DNA of 53,074 nt from an uncultured Succinivibrio sp. Its GTDB lineage: Bacteria; Pseudomonadota; Gammaproteobacteria; Enterobacterales; Succinivibrionaceae. The position numbers and the translations under genes are program-made. The notes beneath the pieces are model-generated. The model made no database searches, was not told where the DNA came from, and saw only the letters and a list, made by a program, of their open reading frames with translations. Numbering within the stretch: position 1 is the stretch's first letter; the number at the start of each line of letters is the position of its first letter. Shown here one piece after another: positions 41,703 through 51,602 of this stretch. The stretch lies in contig CAAGLL010000038.1 in assembly GCA_900770725.1 (NCBI GenBank), positions 1-53,074 of the forward strand, in the 5' to 3' direction.

Positions 41703-42902
41703 CTACCTGCCCATGTGGGCCTGGCGGTAGCGGGCCGGGGTCATGCCGGTCACATCGCGGAACACCCTGCCGAAGTGGCTCTGCGAGCTGAAGCCCAGCA
41801 TCGTGGCGATGCTCGCGATCGGCGGATCGTGGCTCCTGAGCATCATCTTGGCGGTGTAGACGCGCCGCTGCCGCACCGCCTCCCCGAGCGTCATCCCGGA
41901 CTGCGCGCGGTAAAGGCGCATGAGGTGCCCGCTGCTCATCCGAAGCTCGGTTGCGATGTCCTGCACCCTGATGCACTCGCCGATGTGGCGGTCGATGTAC
42001 TCGCGCACCTTGGCTGCAAGCAGCGATCCCGCCCCAGGGCCGTCGTCGCTTAAGTGCCGCGCGACCATGCGGGCGCAGCGGTAGGCGCAGGCGCGGGCGA
42101 GCGAGGCTGCCTCCTCGGGGAAGCGGCAGTCCTCTATTTCGGCGATGAAGGCGTCTGAGACTATGTACATCTCCTCGGTGCCCAGGCCCGCATCGATGGC
42201 CGCGCGGGTGGCGATGGTCACGTCGACGATGCCAAGGTTCTTGGCGTTGCGCAGCGGATCGCGCGAGAGCGTGCCGCGCATCGAGGCATAGGGCGACTCG
42301 AATGCCTTGCGCAGCCCCTCGGAGCTGCCCTCCCCGATGGACTCGCGGATCTGGCGCTCGAAGGCGTCGGGGTTGTGGGGCCGGCCCTTGCCCACATGCT
42401 CCTCGATGACCCCGGAGCCGGCGCTTGAGGCGTCCTCTTTTAGGAAGTAGCGGTCGAGGAAGTCGGTGAGCGCCAAGGCCTCCCCGGTGACCTCGGCGTG
42501 GATCAAGAGCAGCACCGAGGCGACCGCAGGGGGATCTGCGCGCATCAGAACGGTGTTCTCGGCGTGGTGGCGCAGCGCGTAGAGCTTGGCAAAAGAGTTG
42601 TCGGTGCGCGTGAGCGTGACGGGCCCTATGATCGCGGCCGCCCCGTCCATCACCTCGACGCAGCCGTAGTAGACGGGGCGCTCGGAGGTGACCAGGCAGA
42701 TCTTGTCCTTGCGCGCGCTCTCAAAGAGCGAGCGCAGGAACGGCGGATCCGTGACCAGCACGTTCCAGGTGTTGTTCTGCTGGCCCATGGCCTTGATGAC
42801 CGCCCCATCCTTGTTGAGGATGAGGAAGGGCACGGGCAGGAGCCTTGAGATGAGGGCCGCTGCGTAGTCGAGCCTCATCGGGGCGCGGGATTGGGATCCC
42901 AA
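41703..42902 (-). CDS. AraC-family transcriptional regulator
   Basis: The 399-residue protein has a C-terminal AraC DNA-binding domain (about 300-395): first HTH IRVQDIATELRMSSGHLMRLYRAQSG, second HTH PIASIATMLGFSSQSHFGRVFRDVTGMTPARYR. The N-terminal about 290 residues form a sensor that I cannot assign. TTG 42902 is the likely start because GAGGAG lies 6 nt upstream and overlaps the rbsD stop region; ATG 42878 has no ribosome-binding site. As third gene of the rbsK-rbsD operon it probably controls this operon, or the larger sugar operon. Confidence 0.85.
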   Translation of the reverse strand: MGSQSRAPMRLDYAAALISRLLPVPFLILNKDGAVIKAMGQQNNTWNVLVTDPPFLRSLFESARKDKICLVTSERPVYYGCVEVMDGAAAIIGPVTLTRTDNSFAKLYALRHHAENTVLMRADPPAVASVLLLIHAEVTGEALALTDFLDRYFLKEDASSAGSGVIEEHVGKGRPHNPDAFERQIRESIGEGSSEGLRKAFESPYASMRGTLSRDPLRNAKNLGIVDVTIATRAAIDAGLGTEEMYIVSDAFIAEIEDCRFPEEAASLARACAYRCARMVARHLSDDGPGAGSLLAAKVREYIDRHIGECIRVQDIATELRMSSGHLMRLYRAQSGMTLGEAVRQRRVYTAKMMLRSHDPPIASIATMLGFSSQSHFGRVFRDVTGMTPARYRQAHMGR

Positions 42903-42912
42903 CCTTCACTCC

Positions 42913-43314
42913 TCAGAAGGAGACGTTGGACTCCAGGATCACGTTGCACCAGGGGTGGCACTCGCCGGTGCGCACCACGGCGACCGACTGCGCGCTCTGG
43001 CGCTTGAGCTCCTCGTGGGGCACTTCCACGACCTTGACCCCGCGCTCGCGCGCCCACTTCATGATCATCTCGTAGAACTGCGGATTCTGCTCGCGGGCCT
43101 CGGAGGCGATGGTCGCCTTCTGGAACTTGGCCTCGGCATCCACGACCTTGAAGACGCTCTCGAACGAGGGCACGCCGTAGGTCACCGCAAGATCGATCCT
43201 CTGCACCCCCTTGGGCACGGGAAGCCCGCAGTCGCCGATGGTGAGGGTGTCGAAGTGCCCGAGCTTGGCGATGACGTAGGAAAGCTCGGAATTGAGGCAG
43301 CCGATTTTCTTCAT
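42913..43314 (-). CDS. rbsD: D-ribose pyranase (RbsD/FucU family)
   Basis: This cytosolic mutarotase interconverts pyranose and furanose forms so that ribokinase receives the right anomer. At 133 residues it matches RbsD in length and shows LGHFDTLTIGDCGLPVP with catalytic His20, plus the C-terminal RTGECHPWCNVIL loop (RbsD: RTGE-x-x-PYAN). TAGGAG upstream sets the start. It follows rbsK by 36 bp. FucU proteins have a similar fold, but the linked kinase favours ribose. Confidence 0.85.
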   Translation of the reverse strand: MKKIGCLNSELSYVIAKLGHFDTLTIGDCGLPVPKGVQRIDLAVTYGVPSFESVFKVVDAEAKFQKATIASEAREQNPQFYEMIMKWARERGVKVVEVPHEELKRQSAQSVAVVRTGECHPWCNVILESNVSF

Positions 43315-43350
43315 GAAAACTCCTATGGCGCGTCCGCGCCTTAAAAAACC

Positions 43351-44280
43351 TCAGCCCTTGAACTCAGGGGCCTTCTGCAGAAGCTCGCTTTCCATGACCT
43401 CTGAAAGCGAGGGGATGGAGCAGGCCGCGCCCGGGCGGGTCACCGAGATGGCGGCGGCCGCCGCTGCGATGTGCATCGCGCGCTGCGGAGCCTCGCCCTT
43501 CATGAGCATGGTGAGCAAAAAGCCCGTGTAGGTGTCGCCCGAGCCCGTGGTGTCCACGGCCTTGACCTTGCAGCAGCCGCACTTGAGCAGATCCTGCCCT
43601 GGGATCGAGAGCACCGAGCCGCGGGTGCCCAGGGTCAGCACCACGGTGCACTGCGGCACGCGGCGCCTGATCCCGTCGATGAGCTTGTCAGGATCCGATG
43701 AGGGATCCATGCCCGCGATCGCCCCGCCCTCGATCTCATTTACGAGCAGCACCGAGCAGAGGTCGAGCGGCAGGTCGAGCAGATCGGGCGTGAAGGGGGA
43801 GACGTTGAACGCGGTCTTCATGCCGCGCTGCGCAGCGAGCCTCATCATGCGCTCAAGGCCGTTGACCTCGTTTTGCAGCACCAGGAGATCGCCCTGGCCG
43901 AAGTGGCTGAAGGTCTCCTCGATCTCATCGTCCTTGAGCGAGCGGTTGGCGCCGCCAAAGAGGATGATGCTGTTCTGCCCCGAGGGATCGACCTGGATCA
44001 CGGTGTGGCCGGTCGGCACATCGTGGGTCTTGAGGTAGTCGAGCTTGACCCCGGCGTCCTTCAGCACGCCGGTTAAGATCGAGTTGTCCCCCTGCCCCAG
44101 GGCGCCTGCGTGCCAGGTGTCCGATCCTGCACGGGCCAAGGCCACGGACTGGTTGAGCCCCTTGCCGCCTGGGAAGATCCCGCGCGAGTGCGCAGCCTCG
44201 GTCTCGCCTGGCTTGATGATGTGGTCCATCGAGTAGACGTAGTCGATGTTGAGCGAGCCGAAATTGAGGACTTTGTACAT
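43351..44280 (-). CDS. rbsK: Ribokinase (PfkB family)
   Basis: This enzyme phosphorylates D-ribose to ribose-5-phosphate. At 309 residues it has the same length as E. coli RbsK. It contains the N-terminal GSLNIDYVY and GGKGLNQSVALARAG (sugar-binding, 38-52), and the anion-hole/catalytic motif DTTGSGDTYTGF with Asp249. ATG 44280 is preferred over GTG 44289. First gene of rbsK-rbsD-araC. The substrate could be another furanose, since PfkB kinases are broad. Confidence 0.85.
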   Translation of the reverse strand: MYKVLNFGSLNIDYVYSMDHIIKPGETEAAHSRGIFPGGKGLNQSVALARAGSDTWHAGALGQGDNSILTGVLKDAGVKLDYLKTHDVPTGHTVIQVDPSGQNSIILFGGANRSLKDDEIEETFSHFGQGDLLVLQNEVNGLERMMRLAAQRGMKTAFNVSPFTPDLLDLPLDLCSVLLVNEIEGGAIAGMDPSSDPDKLIDGIRRRVPQCTVVLTLGTRGSVLSIPGQDLLKCGCCKVKAVDTTGSGDTYTGFLLTMLMKGEAPQRAMHIAAAAAAISVTRPGAACSIPSLSEVMESELLQKAPEFKG

Positions 44281-44312
44281 GGTCTCCACCTTTGCCTGAA
44301 ACGATTATCCGA

Positions 44313-44366
44313 ATTATAGGAATGGAGATCCCGCCCTTTTGGCACCCAAATGACATTTGCATCACA
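44313..44366 (-). promoter_or_regulatory. rbsK promoter with CRP-like site
   Basis: On the minus strand TATAAT (44318-44313) is a perfect -10, 33 bp before the start codon, with a poor -35. Upstream at 44366-44351 lies TGTGA-N6-TGTCA (plus strand TGACA-TTTGCA-TCACA, AAA flank), matching the CRP consensus in 8 of 10 core positions, centred roughly 50 bp before the start point. This suggests cAMP-CRP activation. Confidence 0.55.
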
Positions 44367-44392
44367 ATAATGATGCTTCTTTGCCAAAGAAA

Positions 44393-44440
44393 GCGCCACG
44401 CCCCGCAAAACCGCAAATTTGCGGCAGCGGGGCGTGGCGC
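44393..44440 (-). terminator. Long nested palindrome, probable second terminator after fbaA
   Basis: Perfect 14-base arms GCGCCACGCCCCGC/GCGGGGCGTGGCGC enclose a second perfect hairpin CCGCAAA/TTTGCGG (44411-44424). The minus side ends in TTTCTTT. It lies between the fbaA terminator and the rbsK promoter and may insulate them. Confidence 0.65.
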
Positions 44441-44453
44441 CTTCTTGTGCGAA

Positions 44454-44481
44454 AAAGCCCGCGGCTTCCACCGCGGGCTTT
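44454..44481 (-). terminator. Rho-independent terminator of fbaA
   Basis: Eleven-base arms AAAGCCCGCGG/CCGCGGGCTTT with a six-base loop run into TTTTT on the minus strand. Confidence 0.88.
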
Positions 44482-44499
44482 CATTCATTCACTCAAAGA

Positions 44500-45582
<1,083 letters not shown>

Positions 45583-45636
45583 TTGATTTATTGCCTTTTT
45601 CCTGAAAGTTTATGGAATTGTTTTGGTTGTGACGAA

Positions 45637-45660
45637 GGCGCCCGCGTTTGGGCGGGCGCC
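45637..45660 (-). repeat. Hairpin in the pgk-fbaA spacer
   Basis: Nine-base perfect arms GGCGCCCGC/GCGGGCGCC with a six-base loop are followed by TTCGTCAC, without a U tract. Probable attenuator or processing/stability element between pgk and fbaA messages. Confidence 0.55.
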
Positions 45661-45669
45661 ATGCGCAGC

Positions 45670-46848
45670 TTACTTGGACTCAGCCGCGCGCTTCTCGAGG
45701 ATCTCGACAGCCGGAAGCTTCTTGCCCTCGACGAACTCGAGGAAGGCGCCGCCGCCGGTGGAGATGTAGGAGATCTTGTCCTGGACGCCGAACTTCTGGA
45801 TGGAGTTGATGGTGTCGCCGCCGCCTGCAACGGAGAAGGCGCCGGAGGAGGCGATGGCCTCGGCCATGGACTTGGTGCCGGAGGCGAACTGGTCGAACTC
45901 GAAGACGCCGACCGGGCCGTTCCAGAGGATGGTCTTGGCTTCCTTGATGACCTTGTTGATGTTGGCCATCGACTTGGGGCCGAGGTCCATGATCATGTCG
46001 TCGTCGGCGACGTCCTTGAGGTCCTTGGTCACGGCAGGGGTCTTCTCGTCGAACTCCTTGCCCACGACCACATCCACGAACTCGGGGATGCCGGCCTTCT
46101 CCATGATCTTCTTGGACTCCTCGACGAGGTCCGGCTCGGCCAGGGACTTGCCGATCTTGTGGCCCTGGGCCAGCATGAAGGTGTTGGCGATGCCGCCGCC
46201 GACGATCAGATGGTCGCAGACCTTGAGCAGGCTATTGAGGACGGTCAGCTTGGTGGAGACCTTCGAGCCGCCGACGATGGCGACCATCGGGTGGGCCGGG
46301 TGCTCCATGGCCTTGCCGAGGGCCTCGAGCTCGTTGGCAAGCAGCGGGCCGGCGCAGGCGATCGGGGCGAACTGGGCCACGCCGTAGGTGGTGGCCTGGG
46401 CGCGGTGGGCGGTGCCGAAGGCATCCATCACGAACACGTCGCAGAGCTTGGCGTACTTCTTGGCCAGCTCCTCGTTGTTCTTCTTCTCGCCCTTGTTGAA
46501 GCGGCAGTTCTCAAGGACCAGCAGCTCGCCGTCCTTGGGCTCGACGCCATTGAGGTACTCATCGTTGGGAACCAGGCGGACCTTCACGGAAGGCAGCTTG
46601 CCCTGGATGTACTCGGCAACCGGCTTTAAGGAGAACTCTTCGCTGAAAACGCCTTCCTCCGGACGGCCCAGGTGGGAGATCACCATCACCTTGGCGCCCT
46701 TCTCCAAAGCCAGCTTGATGGTCGGGAGGGTGGCCATGATGCGCTTGTCGGAAGCGACCTTGCCGTCCTTGATGGGCACGTTCAGATCGGAACGGATCAG
46801 CACGCGCTTGCCTTTAAGGTCGAGGTCGGCCATTTTCAGAATTGCCAT
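45670..46848 (-). CDS. pgk: Phosphoglycerate kinase
   Basis: This glycolytic kinase transfers phosphate from 1,3-bisphosphoglycerate to ADP. The 392-residue protein has RVLIRSDLNVPIKDG (15-29), SHLGRPEEG, LLVLENCRFNKGEKKN, the hinge region VAIVGGSKVSTKL, WNGPVGVFE and the ADP loop GGGDTINSIQKFG. GAGGAAT lies 11-13 nt before ATG 46848. The epd/gapA gene often upstream of pgk in enterobacteria is absent; tkt is the next gene back. Confidence 0.96.
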   Translation of the reverse strand: MAILKMADLDLKGKRVLIRSDLNVPIKDGKVASDKRIMATLPTIKLALEKGAKVMVISHLGRPEEGVFSEEFSLKPVAEYIQGKLPSVKVRLVPNDEYLNGVEPKDGELLVLENCRFNKGEKKNNEELAKKYAKLCDVFVMDAFGTAHRAQATTYGVAQFAPIACAGPLLANELEALGKAMEHPAHPMVAIVGGSKVSTKLTVLNSLLKVCDHLIVGGGIANTFMLAQGHKIGKSLAEPDLVEESKKIMEKAGIPEFVDVVVGKEFDEKTPAVTKDLKDVADDDMIMDLGPKSMANINKVIKEAKTILWNGPVGVFEFDQFASGTKSMAEAIASSGAFSVAGGGDTINSIQKFGVQDKISYISTGGGAFLEFVEGKKLPAVEILEKRAAESK

Positions 46849-46983
46849 AGTTCGATTATTCCTCAGTTGTGTATGAATCTTGCGCGCGCGGGGCAGGCCC
46901 CGGCGCCAGACGTAATTTTATCCCACAAAGCGGCCGCGCTAAAGCCGCCGCGGGCGATTTTTGAGCATTTTTTCCATAGACGC

Positions 46984-47040
46984 AAAAGGCCTCCCGCGCT
47001 TTGCGCGGAAGGCCTTCAAGGCGGGGGGGCGGCCCCCGCC
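46984..47040 (-). terminator. Tandem hairpins terminating tkt
   Basis: On the minus strand AAGGCCTTCCGCGC/GCGCGGGAGGCCTT (46986-47016, one mismatch, AAA loop) is followed by TTGCG. A second GC-rich stem, GGCGGGGG/CCCCCGCC, lies just upstream at about 47020-47040. They separate tkt from pgk. Confidence 0.7.
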
Positions 47041-47062
47041 TGGCTTTATTGCTTCTTTAGGC

Positions 47063-49063
47063 TTACTTCAGCAGGGACTTGGCGGTAGCGACCACGTTGT
47101 CCACGGTGAAGCCGAAGCGCTCAAAGAGCTTGGCCGCCGGGGCGGAGGCGCCGAACTGGTCCATGCAGACGGTCTTGCCGTCCAGGCCCACGTACTTGTA
47201 CCACAGCGAGGAGCGGCCGGCCTCGACCGCCACGCGGGCGCGGCACGAAGGAGGCAGCACGCTGTCGCGGTAGCCCTTGTCCTGGCGGTCGAACACGTCG
47301 GAGCAAGGCATCGAGACCACGCGGACCTTCTTGCCCTCGGAGGCGAGCTTCTCGGCGGCGTGGACGCACAGCGCGACCTCGGAGCCGGTGCCGATGAGGA
47401 TGAGGTCAGGCTGGCCGTCGCAGTCCTTGAGCACGTAGCCGCCGCGGCCGATCTCCTCGACCTGCTTTGGGGTGCGCGGCATCTGCTCGAGGCCCTGGCG
47501 GGTCAGCACGAGGGCGGTAGGGCCGTCCTTGCGCTCGACCGCGGACACCCAGGCCACGGCAGTCTCGATCTGATCGCACGGGCGCCAGGTGTCAAAGCCC
47601 GGGATCAGGTGCAGCGAAGCGACCTGCTCGACCGGCTGGTGCGTAGGGCCGTCCTCGCCGACACCGATGGAGTCGTGGGTGAACACGAACATGGTCGGGA
47701 TCTTCATCAGGGCGGCCATGCGCAGCGCGTTGCGCGCGTAGTCCGAGAAGATGAGGAAGGTGCCGCCGTAAGGCCTGAAGCCGCCGTGGAGCAGCATGCC
47801 GTTCATCGCGGCGCTCATGCCGAACTCGCGGACGCCCCAGTGGAAGTAGTTGCCAGCGAAGTTGTGCGGGCCGTTGTCCATGGACTCCTTGTTGAAGGTG
47901 AGGTTGGACGGGGCCAGATCGGCAGAGCCGCCGACGAGCTCGGGCAGCTGGGCGCCGAGCCAGTTCAAGGCGACCTGCGAGGCCTTGCGGGTGGCAAGCT
48001 TCGGATCCGGGGCCTTCTGGAGCGAGTCGATCCACTCACGCGCCTTGGCGTCGAAGCCCTCAGGCAGGATGCCCTGCACGCGGCGCTTGAACTCGGCGGC
48101 AAGCTCGGGGTACTTCTTCTCGTACTTTGCGAACAGCTCGTTCCACTCGCCTTCGATCTTCGCGCCCTGCGCGGTGGCGTCCCACTGCTTGCGGATGTCC
48201 TCGGGCACCTCGAACGGGCCGTAGTTCCAGCCCAGGGCCTTCTTGGTCAGCGCGATCTCCTCGTCGCCCAGCGGGGCGCCGTGGCTGGCAGCGGTGCCGC
48301 CCTTGTTGGGCGAGCCGAAGCCGATGGTGGTCGGGCAGATGATGATGGTCGGGCGCTCCTTCTCCTGCTGGGCCTTGGCGATGGCCTCGCGGACCTCGGC
48401 GCCGTCGTTGCCGTCCTTGAGCTTGATGACGTTCCAGTGGTAGCCCTCAAAGCGCTTGGCGGTGTCGTCGGCAAACCAGTTCTTGACCTCGCCGTCGATC
48501 GAGATGCCGTTGGAGTCGTACAGGCAGATGAGCTTGTTGAGGCCCAATGTGCCGGCAAGCGAGCAGGCTTCGTGGGAGATGCCTTCCATCAGGCAGCCGT
48601 CGCCCATGAAGACGTAGGTGTGGTGGTCGACTATGTCAAAGCCGTCGCGGTTGAACTCCGAGGCGAGCATGCGCTCGGCGATGGCCATGCCCACGGCGTT
48701 GCCAAGGCCCATGCCCAGCGGGCCAGTGGTGGTCTCGACGCCCGGGACGATGCCGTACTCCGGGTGTCCCGGGGTCTTGGAGTCGAGCTGGCGGAAGTTC
48801 TTGAGATCGTCAAGCGAGAGATCGTAGCCGGTCAGGTGCAGCAGGGAGTAGAGCAGCATCGAGGCGTGGCCGTTGGAGAGCACGAAGCGGTCGCGGTTGG
48901 GCCACTTGGGATCCTTGGGGTTGTGGCGCAGGAAGCCGCGCCAAAGCGCCTCGGCCATATCGGCCATGCCCATGGGCGCGCCGGGGTGGCCGGACTTGGC
49001 CTTCTGGACGCCGTCCATGCTGAGCGCGCGAAGCGCGTTGGCAAGCACTCTGTAGTCTGACAT
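47063..49063 (-). CDS. tkt: Transketolase (full length)
   Basis: This thiamine-diphosphate enzyme moves two-carbon units in the pentose-phosphate pathway. The 666-residue protein has GHPGAPMGMADMAE (26-39), SNGHASMLLYSLLHLTGY, the ThDP motif GDGCLMEGISHEACSLAGTLGLNKLICLYDSN, and the catalytic Glu in GVREFGMSAAMNG with YGGTFLIFSDYAR. CAGGAG 8 nt upstream confirms ATG 49063. It is the household enzyme, distinct from the split one at 31095-32857. Confidence 0.96.
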   Translation of the reverse strand: MSDYRVLANALRALSMDGVQKAKSGHPGAPMGMADMAEALWRGFLRHNPKDPKWPNRDRFVLSNGHASMLLYSLLHLTGYDLSLDDLKNFRQLDSKTPGHPEYGIVPGVETTTGPLGMGLGNAVGMAIAERMLASEFNRDGFDIVDHHTYVFMGDGCLMEGISHEACSLAGTLGLNKLICLYDSNGISIDGEVKNWFADDTAKRFEGYHWNVIKLKDGNDGAEVREAIAKAQQEKERPTIIICPTTIGFGSPNKGGTAASHGAPLGDEEIALTKKALGWNYGPFEVPEDIRKQWDATAQGAKIEGEWNELFAKYEKKYPELAAEFKRRVQGILPEGFDAKAREWIDSLQKAPDPKLATRKASQVALNWLGAQLPELVGGSADLAPSNLTFNKESMDNGPHNFAGNYFHWGVREFGMSAAMNGMLLHGGFRPYGGTFLIFSDYARNALRMAALMKIPTMFVFTHDSIGVGEDGPTHQPVEQVASLHLIPGFDTWRPCDQIETAVAWVSAVERKDGPTALVLTRQGLEQMPRTPKQVEEIGRGGYVLKDCDGQPDLILIGTGSEVALCVHAAEKLASEGKKVRVVSMPCSDVFDRQDKGYRDSVLPPSCRARVAVEAGRSSLWYKYVGLDGKTVCMDQFGASAPAAKLFERFGFTVDNVVATAKSLLK

Positions 49064-49084
49064 AAGCTAAACTCCTGATATAAA

Positions 49085-50299
49085 TTACAAAACTTTTCCG
49101 TTGATCTTGATGCGGTTGTCTTCGGCCTCGATATGGGCCTTGTAGCCGTCCGCCGTGCGCTCAAGCATGCTGCCGCCGAAGGCCTTAAGCCATTGCTCGG
49201 CATCCTTGGACAGGCCTGACGCTGACAGGTCGGCGCTGCCCTTTACGCTCCTGAACCCCTGCTCGAGGCCCGCGTCGGTGCGGTAGCTGAAGCTGCCATT
49301 GCCTGATGCGTTGAAGGCGATGCGCCCGTAGCCCATGTCGGTGTCGGCAGAGGCCTTGAGCGAGTCGATGCGCGCGAAGCCCTCGCCCTGCGAGAAGTAG
49401 GCGCCAAGCGCGCCAGGCTCGGTGATGATGTCGCTCACCGCCGCGCCGCGCTGCATGGCCTTCTGACGCGAGAAAGGCCCGACCGCGCCTGAGAGCGAGG
49501 CGCTGCCTGCCGATCCCTTGAGGTCGAGCGCCACCTTCAGGTCGAAGTCAGAGTCCTTCTTGGACTTCACCGACTCAACTTTCATAGAGGCGTCGTCCAC
49601 CGCGGCGAGGGCGCCCAGGCCCTTGACGTCAAGCCCATTCACCGAGGCTTGCAGGCTGCCGGGATCATCCTTGCCGCCTGAGATGGCGGTGAGGCTTACC
49701 CTGTCGGCCCTGAAGGCCGGGGCGATGACGCCCTTGGCGTAGCCTGAGAGCTTGGGCTTGCCGGACTCAAGCCCGGTGGCGGAGGCCTTGATGCTGATCT
49801 CCTGGCCCTGGGGCTGGAGCTTTGCCGCATCGAGGTAGCCGCGCGAGTACTGCCCGCCCATGTCCATTGAGAGCGAGCCTGAGGCAGGCAGGAGCCTCGC
49901 CTTGATCTCAGCCGTGGCCTGCGACTTGGCCATCACGAGCACGCCGCTCTTGACGAACAGGTTGTTGAGGATCGGGATGAGATCCACACCGGTGTCAAAG
50001 GAGAGGAAGCCATGGCTCGTCGAGGCGTCGAGCACGATGCCCTTGCCCTGCGAGCTTTCGATGGTGAACGCGCCCTTCTCGGAGAAGAACCCGCCTTCTG
50101 ATTTCTTGTAGGAAACCTTGATGGAGAACGGCATGATGCCGCCCTTGGTCTTCTCGCCAAGTGCGCTGGTGACGCGCGCGCAGCCCTCATTGAGGATCTG
50201 CTCGGCATAGATGGACGAGGCGAGCACCCCGCCTGCCCAGATTGCGGCTACTGCCGCAACGGCTACAGCGGCTACCGCCGCGGCCTTTGACTTCTTCAT
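49085..50299 (-). CDS. DUF945 (YdgA-like) exported/periplasmic protein
   Basis: The 404-residue protein has an N-terminal membrane anchor/signal (K-K-S-K, then an Ala/Val helix, residues 4-28) and a long beta-rich body with repeated short strands, like the DUF945/YdgA group. Near residues 60-110 are YKKSEGGFFSEKGAFTIES and later LKASADTDMGYGRIAFNASGNGSFSYR, which resemble the family. Function unknown. It ends 21 bp before tkt on the same strand, so the two may be cotranscribed. Confidence 0.72.
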   Translation of the reverse strand: MKKSKAAAVAAVAVAAVAAIWAGGVLASSIYAEQILNEGCARVTSALGEKTKGGIMPFSIKVSYKKSEGGFFSEKGAFTIESSQGKGIVLDASTSHGFLSFDTGVDLIPILNNLFVKSGVLVMAKSQATAEIKARLLPASGSLSMDMGGQYSRGYLDAAKLQPQGQEISIKASATGLESGKPKLSGYAKGVIAPAFRADRVSLTAISGGKDDPGSLQASVNGLDVKGLGALAAVDDASMKVESVKSKKDSDFDLKVALDLKGSAGSASLSGAVGPFSRQKAMQRGAAVSDIITEPGALGAYFSQGEGFARIDSLKASADTDMGYGRIAFNASGNGSFSYRTDAGLEQGFRSVKGSADLSASGLSKDAEQWLKAFGGSMLERTADGYKAHIEAEDNRIKINGKVL

Positions 50300-50376
50300 G
50301 ATGCTGTCCCTGAAACTGCCTGATTCATTGGTATTTGGCCGCGCAAAGCACGGCAGCGGGATCTTAACACCAAGGC

Positions 50377-50413
50377 GGCCCCCGCCCCTGCGCCGTGGCG
50401 CGGGACGGGGGCC
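50377..50413 (-). terminator. Hairpin downstream of talC
   Basis: Long GC-rich arms (GGCCCCCG-CCCC-GCGCC with mismatches) around a short GT loop. A modest CCTTGG follows on the minus strand, so termination strength is uncertain. It lies between the talC stop and the DUF945 start. Confidence 0.5.
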
Positions 50414-50446
50414 TTCATCAGGCCCTCGGGGCCTGGGGCCTTCGCA

Positions 50447-51097
50447 TCAGCCGAAGACCTTCTTGTAGTCGTCCTGGAACTTCTTGATGCCCTGGTCGGT
50501 CAGCGGGTGCTTGACCATCTGCATGATGACCTTGAACGGGATGGTGGCGATGTCGGCGCCAGCCAGCGCGCACTGCATCACGTGGTACGGGCTGCGGATC
50601 GAGGCGCAGATGACCTGGGAGTCGATGCCGTTGACCTGGAACATGTCGACGATGGTGCGGATGAGCTCGAGGCCGTCCTCGGAGATGTCATCGAGCCTGC
50701 CGATGAACGGGGAGACGTAGGTCGCGCCGGCGCGGGCGGCGAGCAGGGCCTGGTTGGGCGAGAAGACCAGGGTCATGTTGGTCTTGATGCCTTCCTTGGC
50801 GCAGGTGTGGCAGGCCTTGAGGCCTTCTGCGGTCAGGGGGATCTTCACGACCATGTTCGGGTGGATCGCCGCGATCTCGCGGGCTTCCTTGACCATGCCG
50901 TCGTAGTCGAGGGTGGTCGGCTTGACCTCGCCGCTGATCGGGCCGTCGACGATGGTGGTGATCTCCTTGATGGTCTCGGCGTAGTCGCGGCCTTCCTTGG
51001 CGATCAGGGAAGGGTTGGTGGTGACGCCGCAGATGACGCCCATGTCGTTGGCCTTGCGGATCTCGTCCACATTGGCGGTATCAATGAAAAAGCGCAT
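50447..51097 (-). CDS. talC: Transaldolase-like protein (TalC/FSA family)
   Basis: The 216-residue TIM-barrel aldolase forms a Schiff base at Lys85 (NMVVKIPLT). Other motifs are FFIDTANVDEI, GVTTNPSLIAKEG and SPFIGRLDD. Position 57 is Glu (ISGEVKP) where fructose-6-phosphate aldolase has Gln, so transaldolase activity is more likely. The short TalC form is common in bacteria without TalB. With tkt nearby it would complete the non-oxidative pentose-phosphate branch. GAGGAGC upstream supports ATG 51097. Confidence 0.88.
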   Translation of the reverse strand: MRFFIDTANVDEIRKANDMGVICGVTTNPSLIAKEGRDYAETIKEITTIVDGPISGEVKPTTLDYDGMVKEAREIAAIHPNMVVKIPLTAEGLKACHTCAKEGIKTNMTLVFSPNQALLAARAGATYVSPFIGRLDDISEDGLELIRTIVDMFQVNGIDSQVICASIRSPYHVMQCALAGADIATIPFKVIMQMVKHPLTDQGIKKFQDDYKKVFG

Positions 51098-51602
51098 GAT
51101 TGCTCCTCATGTATCCTATGAAACTGGCTTTCGAGCCTATATTGTCTATTCGCTCCAATTCTAGTACACGATTTTCCGCAACCGTTTTCAATATTTCCAA
51201 TGCGTGAGCGACTTCTAATTTTTCCCTGAAGTTCAATTTTCCGTATCCTGCACCGCCGCGCCTTGCGCTAAGCGGGCTCTGGGAATATCAAGAAGATTGT
51301 GGAGAGCCAAAGCCTCTGGCGCAAAATTTTGCGCCGCTTTGCGTTCACGTGCACGGAAGGCACGCCGCAAGAGGCGTCCTAAAAGCCCTTGCAGGCACGC
51401 TGTCGAGCACTTTTCTCAAGCTCGGAAAAGCCGTGCTCCCCCTTCATGACGCAGGGGTAGAATAAGCGCACGCGGCAGAAAGCCGCGCGCGCCCCGCCAT
51501 TCCTTTTGACGCGGGCACTCCACATGCGCGAGAGCGCAGCACATTCAGCAGGAACCACGGCCAGGATGCCGCTAGAGCGCCGGCCCAAAGTTGGAGAACG
51601 CA
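51098..51602. other. 505-bp divergent spacer between talC and metK
   Basis: No credible gene is seen. A possible minus frame at 51379-51603 has atypical composition and no family resemblance. The perfect palindrome GGCGCAAAATTTTGCGCC lies at 51318-51335. A TAGAAT box at 51458-51463 could be a metK -10. I see no array of MetJ boxes (AGACGTCT) and no recognisable SAM riboswitch. Confidence 0.6.

Noticed and set aside
51098..51602. MetJ operators or SAM riboswitch upstream of metK
   Set aside because: No tandem AGACGTCT-like repeats and no recognisable SAM aptamer. A TCTAGAC match at the start of metK lies in the coding sequence and is single.
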